This document shows positions 33,722 to 43,086 of a stretch of DNA of 64,000 nucleotides, piece by piece. Position numbers and translations under genes: made by a program. Every line of letters begins with the position of its first letter. Within the stretch, counting starts at the first letter, position 1. Below the pieces are notes generated by a model. The model saw only the letters and a list, made by a program, of their open reading frames with translations. It was not told the origin of the DNA and made no database searches. The DNA is from Nitrososphaerota archaeon (GTDB taxonomy: Archaea > Thermoproteota > Nitrososphaeria > Nitrososphaerales > Nitrosopumilaceae), in the NCBI GenBank assembly GCA_021323705.1, contig JAJPKL010000014.1:1-64000 (forward strand), written 5' to 3'.

Positions 33722-33734
33722 GTATTTATGTAAA
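33722..33734 (-). promoter_or_regulatory. TATA-box candidate for hppA
   Basis: On the minus strand the sequence reads TTTACATAAATAC, 24-36 bp before the hppA ATG, consistent with a very short or absent leader. Confidence 0.4.
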
Positions 33735-33799
33735 TTTATCCTACTTTTTGCGTAGAATGTCATAATGATGTTGATTTAGAACAATTTTAACTGGAATTT

Positions 33800-34162
33800 T
33801 TATGTTCTTTTTCTGTATGGTTTGAAATTTTTTCCTGCCAATCCTTGTCTTACAAGTCTGTTGAAGCGTTTCCCATGACTAAGATATGGAAATCGCAAAT
33901 GTATGAGTTCGTGTACTATTGTATTTTCAAGAGTCTTATCATCGGGTATTTTCTTGATGTTGATAAATACTAGATTGTGCTGCAAATAGGAAACTCCCAG
34001 GTACTTGTATGCAGATGTTCGTCGGCCTTGAGTTACATCCTTTGGTAACTCTAGCACTTCTCGTGTAGTCAACACTACCTTGGGTTCTGTGATTCCAAAC
34101 CTAGTTGAATAGATTCCAACTTTTTCAAGCACCCTAAATCGCATATCTGGGTCAAGTTTCAT
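33800..34162 (-). CDS. SprT-like zinc metalloprotein
   Basis: The 120-residue protein has TIVHELIHLRFPYLSHGKRFNRLV near residue 80: a HEXXH zinc motif followed by a third His in HGKRF, the arrangement of SprT-like and YgjP-like proteins. The C-terminus is basic. Relatives include proteases for DNA-protein crosslinks, but small archaeal members are uncharacterised. It stands alone. Confidence 0.75.
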   Translation of the reverse strand: MKLDPDMRFRVLEKVGIYSTRFGITEPKVVLTTREVLELPKDVTQGRRTSAYKYLGVSYLQHNLVFINIKKIPDDKTLENTIVHELIHLRFPYLSHGKRFNRLVRQGLAGKNFKPYRKRT

Positions 34163-34450
34163 ACTTTAGATTCTATATAGTCAGTTTAATTGGAATTGTC
34201 AAATATCATGTAAGGGTTTGTGTATTTTTTCGATTTTACCAACAAAATGGTAAATAGGGTCAGATATTGTGTAGCTTCATCACAAATCATACAGCCACCG
34301 GATCATCATACCCCAACTATATCACTTGTAACTACGTCATAAAAAGAGTGTTTTCTAAAACAAGGTGTGGCACAATTCAACCTGAGATGTATTCATAGAT
34401 AATCATGATGATTAGCTTTTGTAATGATGGATTCCTATTTTGAAAATAGT

Positions 34451-34945
34451 CTATACCATTGAATTCATGATTTTCCTTGCCTTCTCTTTTATCTCTTGGT
34501 TTATTGTCATTATAACTAGGCCTTCGTTTGGCTGCCCATACATGATGGTAGAGTTTTCATGTGCATACAGCACAACTGGTAAGACAAGCAAGTCTTCCTC
34601 ACCATTTACGACTATCCTTACTGGTCCTGCTTCGCCAAGTGCCTTCTTGATTACATTGATGCTTTCATCCGTTATCTCGGCTGCAGGATTGGTGCAATGA
34701 AGAGTTGTTCTTACTTTACCCTCTGGCAGTTTTCGCCTATGTCTCTTTTCCAGAGAATCTACAATCTGCAGTGGTGGGTCAAGACCAAATTTTATCATCT
34801 TCTCCGTAGTAGCATCCCCTACAGTAATCAGAAATGTGTCCTTTGGTATGTTTTTTAAAATATTTTCTTTTGTTGCCTCATCATCTTTAAGTAGCAGACC
34901 CATCGGTCTCTTAAGCGTCTCACGTAGGTTTTCTGGCAGATGCAC
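34451..34945 (-). CDS. GTP-dependent dephospho-CoA kinase
   Basis: The 164-residue protein (former DUF359) carries LRETLKRPMGLLL, LITVGDATTEKMIKFGLDPPLQIVDSLEKR, CTNPAAEIT, and VVNGEEDLLVLPVVLYAHENSTIMYGQPNEGLV. The GD, D, GEED and GQP clusters are the family's active-site residues. It does the last step of CoA synthesis in archaea. It lies 25 bp after the Mrp gene on the same strand. Confidence 0.93.
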   Translation of the reverse strand: MHLPENLRETLKRPMGLLLKDDEATKENILKNIPKDTFLITVGDATTEKMIKFGLDPPLQIVDSLEKRHRRKLPEGKVRTTLHCTNPAAEITDESINVIKKALGEAGPVRIVVNGEEDLLVLPVVLYAHENSTIMYGQPNEGLVIMTINQEIKEKARKIMNSMV

Positions 34946-34970
34946 GAAATAACTTAAAGATATTCTCTTT

Positions 34971-36053
34971 TTATGTCGTTGCTTCTGCCTTCATTTCTTC
35001 GCCAAGTTGCGTTGCAATCACACTACATCGTGCGGCAACGTTCTTTGCTACAACCATAAAGGCCTGAGCGTGAGGAGAGTTTGGATCAGTGACAAGTACT
35101 GGTTTGCCAGTATCAGAACTTTCCATGATTCCTGGGTTCAATGGTATTCCTCCCAAAAATGGCAAGTTGTATTTTTCACTCATCCTTTTTGCACCGTCCT
35201 TGCCAAAGATGTAATGATCAGTATTGCAATTATTGCATTTGAAATAACTCATGTTCTCTATTACACCGAGGATTGGCACGTTGAGTTTTTGGAACATACC
35301 AAATGCCTTTACTGCCACATTACTTGCTACCTCCTGTGGTGTTGTCACTACCACTATTCCGGTGATTGGGATTGTCTGAGCAAGTGTAAGCGGTATGTCG
35401 CCAGTGCCTGGTGGGAGGTCCACGATTAGATAATCAAGATCGTTCCAGTTTGTGTCCACTAGAAATTGTTTTAGAATTCCCGAAATTATCGGCCCTCGAT
35501 ATATTGCGGCTTGGTGGTCCTGGTCTGCAAAGAATCCAAACGATACTACTTTGAGGCCGTGCGATTCGGCAGGCTGTAGTTTGTTATTTTCAACCTCCAT
35601 TGCTGCTTTACCCATTCCAAGCATGAGTGGCACGCTTGGGCCGTAAATGTCGGCATCCAAGATTCCAACCTTGGCACCAGTACGTGCTAAAGCTAGTGCC
35701 AGATTTACAGAAACAGTGGTCTTACCCACTCCTCCCTTTCCACTTGCAATTCCGATGATGTTCTTGACGGTTGGGAGCATCTCATCCATGGAAAGTGCTC
35801 TGCCTTCCATTACTTTGGCTGTAACCTTGATGTCAGTCTTTGACACGCCGGGAATTTTAGATACTGCTTGTCTGACATCTTGTTCTATCTGATCATTGAA
35901 GGGACAAGCAGGTGTAGTTAGTTCCAGGGTAAACTTGAGATCACTTCCATTTATTTCCAAATCCTTGATCATTCCCATTGATACAATGTCTTTTTTCAGA
36001 TCAGGATCAATGACTGTACTTAGAGTCTGTAAAACTTGGTCAACTGATACCAT
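34971..36053 (-). CDS. Mrp/ApbC-type iron-sulfur carrier ATPase
   Basis: The 360-residue protein has an N-terminal MIP18 (DUF59) domain (about 1-78) and an Mrp/NBP35 P-loop domain with the deviant Walker A GIASGKGGVGKTTVSVN at about 101-117. The IVDLPPGTGD segment follows, then the CNNC pair (YFKCNNCN) near residue 272 that bridges an iron-sulfur cluster between two subunits. It delivers clusters to target proteins. Confidence 0.93.
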   Translation of the reverse strand: MVSVDQVLQTLSTVIDPDLKKDIVSMGMIKDLEINGSDLKFTLELTTPACPFNDQIEQDVRQAVSKIPGVSKTDIKVTAKVMEGRALSMDEMLPTVKNIIGIASGKGGVGKTTVSVNLALALARTGAKVGILDADIYGPSVPLMLGMGKAAMEVENNKLQPAESHGLKVVSFGFFADQDHQAAIYRGPIISGILKQFLVDTNWNDLDYLIVDLPPGTGDIPLTLAQTIPITGIVVVTTPQEVASNVAVKAFGMFQKLNVPILGVIENMSYFKCNNCNTDHYIFGKDGAKRMSEKYNLPFLGGIPLNPGIMESSDTGKPVLVTDPNSPHAQAFMVVAKNVAARCSVIATQLGEEMKAEATT

Positions 36054-36151
36054 ACGATAAAAAATTCTTTGGGACGATATTTAAAGATAGGCAAAAATAG
36101 CAGACAAGGCATCCAAAGATTCATAAATTCAAATTTTATCACTTTTTTTGG

Positions 36152-36751
36152 ATGTTTTCTATATCAACCCTTACTGATGTAGTTAGGGTACCTCCTAAAC
36201 TGTTTGGCGAGTCGCTCAAAAAAGCAGCCATAACAATACTGCGAGAAAAGTACGAGTCCATGATAAACCCAGAGCTTGGATATGTCATAATGATAATGGA
36301 TACCAAGGTGGAGAAGATGGGAAAGATAATCGCAGGAGATGGGGGAACATATCACAGAGTAGAGTTTACTGCACTCACATTCTATCCAAAACTACAAGAA
36401 ATTGTCAGAGGAGAGATTGTCGAGATTACAGACTTTGGAGCATTTGTAAGAATTGGTGCAACAGATGCATTGTTACACTTGTCACAGATAATGGACGACT
36501 ATCTCAAGAGCGATGTCAAGTCAGGTATGATTTTAGCTAACCAAAGTGGAAGAAGCATGAAGATTGGCACTACATTGCGGGCCAGAATTACTGCAGTCTC
36601 CCTTGGCAAGACAGCTGCAATGAAAGTAGGCATCACTTGCAGACAGCCGTTCCTTGGCGCAGACGAGTGGATTGAAGAGGAGATAAAGAAAGCCAAGGCT
36701 CCGCAGGCTCCACAAGCTGAAAAGACCAAAAAAACAGCAGAGGCCAAGTGA
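36152..36751 (+). CDS. rpo7: RNA polymerase subunit Rpo7 (RpoE')
   Basis: The 199-residue protein has the N-terminal tip domain (TLTDVVRVPPKLFGE at the start) and an S1 domain from about residue 82 (GEIVEITDFGAFVRIGATDALLHLSQI). The C-terminal ~25 residues are a Lys/Ala-rich tail (KAPQAPQAEKTKKTAEAK) of unknown use. Rpo7 forms the polymerase stalk with Rpo4. The Spt4 gene follows after 6 bp. Confidence 0.94.
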   Translation: MFSISTLTDVVRVPPKLFGESLKKAAITILREKYESMINPELGYVIMIMDTKVEKMGKIIAGDGGTYHRVEFTALTFYPKLQEIVRGEIVEITDFGAFVRIGATDALLHLSQIMDDYLKSDVKSGMILANQSGRSMKIGTTLRARITAVSLGKTAAMKVGITCRQPFLGADEWIEEEIKKAKAPQAPQAEKTKKTAEAK

Positions 36752-36757
36752 TGATAC

Positions 36758-36946
36758 ATGGTAAGAGAGATGGCTTGTCGCAAATGCAAATGTGTAACAA
36801 TTGGCAAAGTGTGTCCAATCTGTAAATCATCAGACCTTACACCAGACTGGCATGGCGCAGTTCTCATAGTAGACCCAGCAAATTCTGTCGTAGCAAAATC
36901 CTTAGGAATAACTGAAAAAGGAAAATACGCGCTCAAGGTAACTTAG
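36758..36946 (+). CDS. spt4: Transcription elongation factor Spt4 (RpoE'')
   Basis: The 62-residue protein has the Spt4 zinc site (MACRKCKCVT and CPICKSSDLTPDW) and the VLIVDPANSVVAKSLGI strand that pairs with the NGN domain of Spt5. It is in its usual place next to rpo7. The nadC gene starts one base after its stop. Confidence 0.93.
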   Translation: MVREMACRKCKCVTIGKVCPICKSSDLTPDWHGAVLIVDPANSVVAKSLGITEKGKYALKVT

Positions 36947-36947
36947 A

Positions 36948-37769
36948 TTGCACACTCGTGCAAAAAAAGCACTAGAAGCATTTCTCAAAGAAGATATTGG
37001 TAAGGGAGACATTACAAGCAAGCTTCTGCCAAGAAAAAAAATCTCTGCAAAAATAATTTCTCGCCAAAATGGCATCATTGCAGGGGTACAATATGCAAAA
37101 GAGATTTTTACTTCAAGAGATTGTCAAGTGAAAATTTTAAAAAAAGACGGTTCGACTGTTAGGCCTAATGATATCATAATGAGAATTTCGGGGCCAGCAT
37201 ATTCGGTTTTATCATGCGAGAGGACGGCACTTAATTTGCTGTCAAGGATGAGTGGCATTGCAACTGCAACAAGTTTGCTTGTAAAATCAATCAAGAGCGC
37301 AAACCCAAGAACAAACCTATACTCTACAAGAAAGACTGCCCCAGGACTTCGTCTCTTTGACAAGGAAGCAGTCGAGATTGGGGGTGGCAAAAAACATCGA
37401 CTCGCTTTGGACCAGATGGTCATGATAAAGGACAATCACCTAGCGGTTGTGCCATTGCAAGAACTTACACGCGCTGCAAAAAAGCGATATAAGAGATTTG
37501 AAGTCGAGGTTGAAAACCTGGATGATGCGGTAGTGGCGGCGCAGGCAGGCGCATCAACCATAATGCTCGACAACATACCTCCAAAGGAGATATTGCACAT
37601 CATCAAGGTGCTGACAAGGCTAGGTCTTAGACGAAGAGTGAAGATAGAGGCCTCAGGGGGAATAGATTCTTCAAATGTACGATCTTATGCCAAGACTGGA
37701 GTCGATATGATATCTGTTGGAAAGATTACAACCTCGGTTTCTGGGCTTGACCTAAGTCTGGAAGTTTAG
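36948..37769 (+). CDS. nadC: Nicotinate-nucleotide pyrophosphorylase (carboxylating)
   Basis: The 273-residue enzyme makes nicotinate mononucleotide from quinolinate and PRPP. Signatures are FLKEDIGKGDITSKLL at the start, CERTALNLLSRMSGIAT, STRKTAPGLRLFDKEAVEIGGGKKHR, LDQMVMIKDNHL and MISVGKITTS. The start is a TTG right after the Spt4 stop. Its stop overlaps that of nadA by 4 bp (TTAG), so the NAD genes face each other. Confidence 0.93.
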   Translation: MHTRAKKALEAFLKEDIGKGDITSKLLPRKKISAKIISRQNGIIAGVQYAKEIFTSRDCQVKILKKDGSTVRPNDIIMRISGPAYSVLSCERTALNLLSRMSGIATATSLLVKSIKSANPRTNLYSTRKTAPGLRLFDKEAVEIGGGKKHRLALDQMVMIKDNHLAVVPLQELTRAAKKRYKRFEVEVENLDDAVVAAQAGASTIMLDNIPPKEILHIIKVLTRLGLRRRVKIEASGGIDSSNVRSYAKTGVDMISVGKITTSVSGLDLSLEV

Positions 37770-38827
37770 CTGATTGCAAGCATGCGCTCTATTGCAAGCT
37801 GTGCCTTTTGAGCAACGTTTCTTGGCACCTTGACTTCGTATTTTTCTTCATTCAGTGACGCATAAACCTTGTCAAGTGTAATCATCTTCATGTACTTGCA
37901 TACAGCAGAGTCTGACATTGGGATAAACTCTTTTTCTGGATTTTGTTTTCTCATTCGGTACAATATTCCAGTTTCAGTAGCTACAACAAATTTCTTGTTT
38001 GCAGAACTCTTGGCGTGATTCATCATTCCTTCCGTTGACAAGATCTGCACCTGCCTGTTACCATAATCGCCGCATGCTACATCATACATGACAGAAGATG
38101 TACAGCTGCATTCTGGATGGACCAAAAACTCGGCATTTGTATACTGGGACAGTTTTTCTTGCACCTCTTGCGGCTTGATTCCTGCATGGACGTGGCACTC
38201 CCCTGCCCAGATGTACATGTTCTTTCTTTCTGTCATCTTGGCAACATAAGATCCAAGGAACATGTCTGGCAAGAACAATACCTCTCGGTCAGATGGAATT
38301 GAGCGCACCACATTTACTGCGTTTGATGATGTGCAGCAATAATCAAGTTCGGCCTTTACCTCGGCTGATGTGTTTACATAGCCAACTGTTACAGCGCCTG
38401 GATGTTCACTTTTCCACTTGCGCAGCTGATCTGCGTTGATTGTATCAGAAAGGGAACAACCCGCACCAAGATCTGGAATCAATACCTTCTTGTTTGGGCA
38501 TGTGATTGCGGCAGTCTCTGCCATAAAGTGAACACCGCAAAATAAGATAATTTTTTGTTCAGTCTTGGCTGCCTGGCGTGAGAGTCCAAGCGAGTCCCCT
38601 ACATAGTCTGCAATGTCTTGTACCTCCGGCAGTTGATAGTTGTGTGCCAGAATAAGTGCGTCTTTTTGTTTTTTCAGTTCGAGGATCTCAGATTTTAAAT
38701 CCAATGCAGAATAAAGCTGCTCCTCCTTTCCATTTAAAGGGTCGTGATGTTGACAAATTTCACGGCTAGACAAATGCCTCGTGGCAATATTTGCCAAATT
38801 ACGTTCCGATGTGAATCTCGCTTCCAC
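37766..38827 (-). CDS. nadA: Quinolinate synthase A
   Basis: The 353-residue enzyme condenses iminoaspartate with dihydroxyacetone phosphate using a 4Fe-4S cluster. LILAHNYQLPEVQDIADYVGDSL opens the first domain. Cys residues in FCGVHFMAE, HPECSCTSSV and SDSAVCKYMKMITL are in the family's cluster-binding regions. The assigned GTG start gives about 45 extra N-terminal residues compared with usual members and overlaps the upstream aspartate dehydrogenase by 29 bp; a later start is possible. Confidence 0.93.
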   Translation of the reverse strand: MEARFTSERNLANIATRHLSSREICQHHDPLNGKEEQLYSALDLKSEILELKKQKDALILAHNYQLPEVQDIADYVGDSLGLSRQAAKTEQKIILFCGVHFMAETAAITCPNKKVLIPDLGAGCSLSDTINADQLRKWKSEHPGAVTVGYVNTSAEVKAELDYCCTSSNAVNVVRSIPSDREVLFLPDMFLGSYVAKMTERKNMYIWAGECHVHAGIKPQEVQEKLSQYTNAEFLVHPECSCTSSVMYDVACGDYGNRQVQILSTEGMMNHAKSSANKKFVVATETGILYRMRKQNPEKEFIPMSDSAVCKYMKMITLDKVYASLNEEKYEVKVPRNVAQKAQLAIERMLAIS

Positions 38828-39617
38828 AAATCTTTCTCAGACATTCGATTGCAGACAGTGTTGCAAGCCTGCTTGTCTTTGGGTTGCTTGCACTTGGCAC
38901 GTTTTCAACCTTGATTGTAAACTGGCCAAATTTGCCCTTTGCCTCTATCTCATGGGTGTTCTTGTCGGTAGTGGGGTCTGCCACTAGTTTCACCCTAGTT
39001 TTGGTACTGCCCAGTCCTGCAAGGCTGAGAAGTGCAGCAACATTGATGTTTGCTGGAAACAGTGTCACTGCCTCCTGCGCCGTTCCCTCATAGAGCACAG
39101 TAGTTTCACGAATATCATCTGGGTTTATCTTGGACGTCTCAAAGAACTTGGCTCCCTTGAGTGCCCGTGGGTTCTTTGTTGTAATCAATACCAGAGAGTC
39201 AAGCTCGTCTTTTACTGCACGGACCGCATCAAGACCTGCAATTGCGCCAGTTGGGAGATAGACGTGCTTGTTAAAGTCCTTGCAGCCTTCCAAGATTATA
39301 TCAAATATTGACTCGTCAAGCAGTGCGCCAACACTCATTATCATCAAGTCCTTTCGGTTTTGGAGTATGGAAAGCGCGTTGTCCCTTACGGCATCCTGCG
39401 ACGCAGCTTCAACTATTAGATCAACAGGTGATGCAGCTAGCAGACCAACGTTTTCTGTTATTACAGGTTTGTTCTTCAATTTTGAGACCAAGAGGGCAGC
39501 TGAGTCTTTTGAGAAATCAAACACATGAGTAAGTTTTGCTGGAATTTTTCCCAAGTCTATGGCGACTGCAATCTCGGTACCTATTGCACCGCATCCTAAT
39601 AGCCCTATTCTTTTCAA
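38799..39617 (-). CDS. nadX: L-aspartate dehydrogenase
   Basis: The protein has an N-terminal NAD(P)-binding motif, RIGLLGCGAIGTEIA, and later CKDFNKHVYLPTGAIAGLDAV and FPANINVAALLSLAGLG, typical of aspartate dehydrogenase. It makes iminoaspartate for NadA without needing oxygen-dependent NadB. I start at TTG 39617, just before the nucleotide motif; open frame with only TTG/GTG starts continues to 39674. With nadA and nadC it completes the de novo route to NAD. Confidence 0.9.
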   Translation of the reverse strand: MKRIGLLGCGAIGTEIAVAIDLGKIPAKLTHVFDFSKDSAALLVSKLKNKPVITENVGLLAASPVDLIVEAASQDAVRDNALSILQNRKDLMIMSVGALLDESIFDIILEGCKDFNKHVYLPTGAIAGLDAVRAVKDELDSLVLITTKNPRALKGAKFFETSKINPDDIRETTVLYEGTAQEAVTLFPANINVAALLSLAGLGSTKTRVKLVADPTTDKNTHEIEAKGKFGQFTIKVENVPSASNPKTSRLATLSAIECLRKICGSEIHIGT

Positions 39618-39716
39618 ACAGTCTCTTTTGTCATGTACCCTTGTTAAATTTGTTCTTGGGTAATTCCAACACAAAATTGAATTACAGTTATCAACAAGAC
39701 GGAGTAAGAAACAGAG

Positions 39717-40592
39717 ATGGAGTCACACGAGTCTACACTTTTAGAGAAATTTCTTTTCAGAATAGCAAAACAGTGGATTGCTGGAAATACAATGGAAGAT
39801 GCCTTGCAATATGCACAGGATGCAAACAAGAAAGGCATGGATGCAATAATCAATAAACTTGGAGAACGCATGACATCAAAAGATCAGATTGAAGATACAG
39901 TATCTGAATATCTCAAGCTTGTATCAAGTCTTCGCAAGTTTAGAATATCAGGAGGCATATCAGTCAAGCCCACACAGGTTGGGTTGGGCAAGAGCGTCAA
40001 AGACTGTATAGAAAATTTAGAAAAAATAATTGAAAAAGCGATGGTGTCCCAGTCCTTTGTCTGGATAGATATGGAATCATCAGAGTATACGGATGATACA
40101 ATCAAGGTCTACCTTGGATTGTTTGAAAAATATGAAAGGCTTGGAATTGCGCTGCAGGCAAACCTCAAACGCACGGAAAGAGACCTCAAGGCTCTGCTTG
40201 AACACGGCGCAAAGATTCGCTTGGTAAAGGGAGCGTACAGGGAGAGCAAAAACAACGCATACAAGACAAGGCATGAGGTCGATGAAAACTACAAAAAACT
40301 TACCAAGATATTGTTTTTAGACGGCAACGAGTTTGCCATAGCAACCCATGACTCGGCAATGATTGATTTTGCCACAAGTCTTGCAAAGAGATACCAAAGA
40401 AAGTTTGAGTTTCAGATGCTAAAGGGAATACGAGATGAGCTAAAACCCCTCTTGATAAAAGACGGCTTTACAATATCAGAGTACATCCCGTATGGAACAA
40501 ACTGGCTGCCTTATTCCATAAGGCGCCTGAAGGAGAGAAAGCGCAACATCCTTCTTCTTGGCAGCTCCTTTCTTCACTCGCACCGCGTTTGA
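39717..40592 (+). CDS. Proline dehydrogenase
   Basis: The 291-residue FAD enzyme oxidises proline to pyrroline-5-carboxylate. The barrel shows SFVWIDMESSEYTDDTIKVY, GIALQANLKRTERDL, IRLVKGAYRE and, near the end, YIPYGTNWLPYSIRRLKER with the substrate-binding Arg pair. It faces the P5C dehydrogenase gene and overlaps its end by 19 bp, an unusual tail-to-tail arrangement for two steps of one pathway. Confidence 0.92.
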   Translation: MESHESTLLEKFLFRIAKQWIAGNTMEDALQYAQDANKKGMDAIINKLGERMTSKDQIEDTVSEYLKLVSSLRKFRISGGISVKPTQVGLGKSVKDCIENLEKIIEKAMVSQSFVWIDMESSEYTDDTIKVYLGLFEKYERLGIALQANLKRTERDLKALLEHGAKIRLVKGAYRESKNNAYKTRHEVDENYKKLTKILFLDGNEFAIATHDSAMIDFATSLAKRYQRKFEFQMLKGIRDELKPLLIKDGFTISEYIPYGTNWLPYSIRRLKERKRNILLLGSSFLHSHRV

Positions 40593-42139
40593 GTCTGCTC
40601 TCTCATAAATTGTAAAAGATAGTAGGCACCGCCTGCACCCTTGCCTGAGATTCCAGAATCTTTCCATCCAACAAACGGCTGGGCCCCAACCATTGCCCCT
40701 GTTGTAGCACTGGCATACCTGTTCAGATAGGTTACCCCCGCCTCTATTTTATCAAAGAACTTTTCTATCTCATTTTTGTCCTGGCTGAAAAGCCCTGCGG
40801 TCAGACCATAGTTGCTCTTGTTGGATTCAGAAATTGCCTCATCAAAGCTTTCAAACTCTTCGATGCAAAGAAACGGAACAAACAGCTCTTCGCGCACAAG
40901 CTCATGATCTTTTGGCAGTCCAACAACAATTGTTGGTTCAACAAAATTTCCGTCCTTAAATTTGGAATCAGACAAGACAGAGCCACCGCAGACTATCTTG
41001 CCCTCTTTTTTTGCAATCTCTGCAGCTCTTGTAAATTTTTTCAGTGCAGACTCGTTAATCACCGGACTTACAAAAGAGTCTTTTTCCCACGGCTTGCCAA
41101 TCTTTAGTGCCTTGGTTTTTGTTACAAGCTTTTCTACAAACTGTGATGTGATATCTTTTTGAACATAGACTCGCGAACATGCGCTACATTTCTGCCCGCT
41201 GTATCCAAATGCTGCCCTCAATACACCGTCAGTTGCTTTCTCCAAGTCTGCAGTCTTTGTTATTATTGTCGGATTTTTTCCTCCCATCTCAGATATGAAG
41301 GGGCGCGGAGTCTTGCCTACAAATGTGTTGTATCCTGAGATTCCAACCTCCTTTGAGCCAGTAAACGCAATTCCGTCAACTAGCGGACTCTCAAGTATTG
41401 TCCTCCCAACTATGCTGCCTGCACCGGTGACAAAGTTTACTGCTGCCGGCGGAAGCTTGTGGTATATAGATTCGACAAACTTGAATGCAGAAATTGGAGA
41501 ATCACTAGATGGTTTTAGAACTACGGTATTTCCAGTGATGAGAGCACCAGAGCTCATCCCTATTGCTATTGCAGATGGAAAGTTAAAGGGGGAGATGATT
41601 CCCCATACACCATATGGTTTGAGAACGCTTTTTGTCTTTTCATTTTTGAATGCACTCTGGGTCTCTTTTTCAAACCCTTGGTTTAGCTCAAGCTGCTCTG
41701 CATAGAACCTCATAAAGTCGATTGCTTCATCAAGATCACCTATTGCTTCAAGCCTGTTCTTGCCGTTTTCAAAACTCATTATTGCTGCAAGCTTAAACTT
41801 TTCGTGCGCAAATACATCTGCCACCTCTCTAAATATTTGAACTCTCTTTTGGTATGGCACAAGGGCCCACTTGGAAAAAGCCTCCTTGGCTGCCTCTATT
41901 GCATGCAGGGCATCCTCTCTTGAGGCCAGAGGAAAGGTAGCCAGTACCAGATTTTTGTCAGCAGGCGAGTGTACCTCAAACTTGTCATCTGAAAATATTT
42001 CCTTGCCGCCTATTATCATGGGATGATTTTTGCCAAAGTCTTTTCTTATTTCTTCTATAGCGTCATCAAATTTTTTGTGGAATTCGTCTATGTGGTTATT
42101 TTCGACAAACTTTGCATAGGTCTTTTCGTTTTGGAACAC
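40574..42139 (-). CDS. Delta-1-pyrroline-5-carboxylate dehydrogenase (aldehyde dehydrogenase family)
   Basis: The 521-residue enzyme has the aldehyde dehydrogenase landmarks: WGIISPFNFPSAI, GNTVVLKPSSDSP, the catalytic Glu in ISEMGGKNPTII and the catalytic Cys in GYSGQKCSACSRV (about residue 320). The long N-terminal part and overall length fit the P5C dehydrogenase branch. The neighbouring proline dehydrogenase supports the assignment: together they convert proline to glutamate. Confidence 0.92.
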   Translation of the reverse strand: MFQNEKTYAKFVENNHIDEFHKKFDDAIEEIRKDFGKNHPMIIGGKEIFSDDKFEVHSPADKNLVLATFPLASREDALHAIEAAKEAFSKWALVPYQKRVQIFREVADVFAHEKFKLAAIMSFENGKNRLEAIGDLDEAIDFMRFYAEQLELNQGFEKETQSAFKNEKTKSVLKPYGVWGIISPFNFPSAIAIGMSSGALITGNTVVLKPSSDSPISAFKFVESIYHKLPPAAVNFVTGAGSIVGRTILESPLVDGIAFTGSKEVGISGYNTFVGKTPRPFISEMGGKNPTIITKTADLEKATDGVLRAAFGYSGQKCSACSRVYVQKDITSQFVEKLVTKTKALKIGKPWEKDSFVSPVINESALKKFTRAAEIAKKEGKIVCGGSVLSDSKFKDGNFVEPTIVVGLPKDHELVREELFVPFLCIEEFESFDEAISESNKSNYGLTAGLFSQDKNEIEKFFDKIEAGVTYLNRYASATTGAMVGAQPFVGWKDSGISGKGAGGAYYLLQFMREQTQTRCE

Positions 42140-42246
42140 ATGGTAACTATGTTATTACCACCTTAAAACAGTTTGAATTGGTATTAGCTTGTGGACAAAG
42201 ATATTTCAAACGCGAAACATTTTATCCTTAGAGGTAAAGGTGTTTT

Positions 42247-43086
42247 ATGCTCAATACAGTATATCGTGATGCCTTGAAGAAGCGGGACGAGGCAAGATCC
42301 ATATTCAAGGGAGAGAGATTTGAGCGCATAATACAAGCAGCGCGAGAGAACTGGATAGATTACGAGCCGCAAAAAACGGATGCAGTAATTGCCGGCATAG
42401 ATAGCAGTTACAATAGCACCAAGTTTCAGGGGCTTGAACTTTGGGTTGTCACTGGCGTATCGATAAAATCAGATGGCACCATAATAACGGAGATTCACAA
42501 TCAAGGACTGGGCCAGCCAACCCCAGAGCTTGAGACGCAGGCAAGTAAGATGGAGGTAGAGGCATGTGCGGCTTCAGTGGAAAAAGCCGATCTTGTGGCC
42601 CTGGATGGCTCGCTTTATTCACAGTTCCTTACAAGACAGTCCTCGCTTGGGAGCTCCATCACATCTTCCATTAAAAAGAGGAACAATGTAGTGTTCATAT
42701 CAAAGACATCATCGGCAAGAAAACAGTTTGAAAAACTTGGTGCGATTGCAGGGGATATATTTTACTACAATCATGCCCTCAAAAGACCCGGCTTTAGCAA
42801 AATATTTGTGGACAATGACCTCGGCCCGGGAAGGGTCGTGTCATATGTGTATGCAAGGCTGAGGCATTCCACTCCACTAATCAAGATAGAGTTGCTAGGG
42901 GCAGGAATTAGTGAAAGCGAGATTAAATCCCTCTTAGATAGACTTACAAAAAATAGCGTTGGCGGATATCCTTATGCATTAAAGCTTGCTCACGAAAACT
43001 GCAAGATAACAAACTCTGATCTGTCAAGGCTTGTTAGTCTATATGGACTTGGAAACGAGGTTGGTTCAAGGGAGGTACTGAGTTGA
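42247..43086 (+). CDS. nurA: NurA 5'-3' nuclease
   Basis: The 279-residue protein has the NurA fold with the first catalytic Asp in VIAGIDSSYNSTKF, a second acidic motif in LVALDGSLYSQF, and a late HENCKIT segment. NurA and HerA resect DNA ends with Mre11-Rad50. It is the first gene of the four-gene operon, and its stop overlaps the HerA start. Confidence 0.92.
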   Translation: MLNTVYRDALKKRDEARSIFKGERFERIIQAARENWIDYEPQKTDAVIAGIDSSYNSTKFQGLELWVVTGVSIKSDGTIITEIHNQGLGQPTPELETQASKMEVEACAASVEKADLVALDGSLYSQFLTRQSSLGSSITSSIKKRNNVVFISKTSSARKQFEKLGAIAGDIFYYNHALKRPGFSKIFVDNDLGPGRVVSYVYARLRHSTPLIKIELLGAGISESEIKSLLDRLTKNSVGGYPYALKLAHENCKITNSDLSRLVSLYGLGNEVGSREVLS

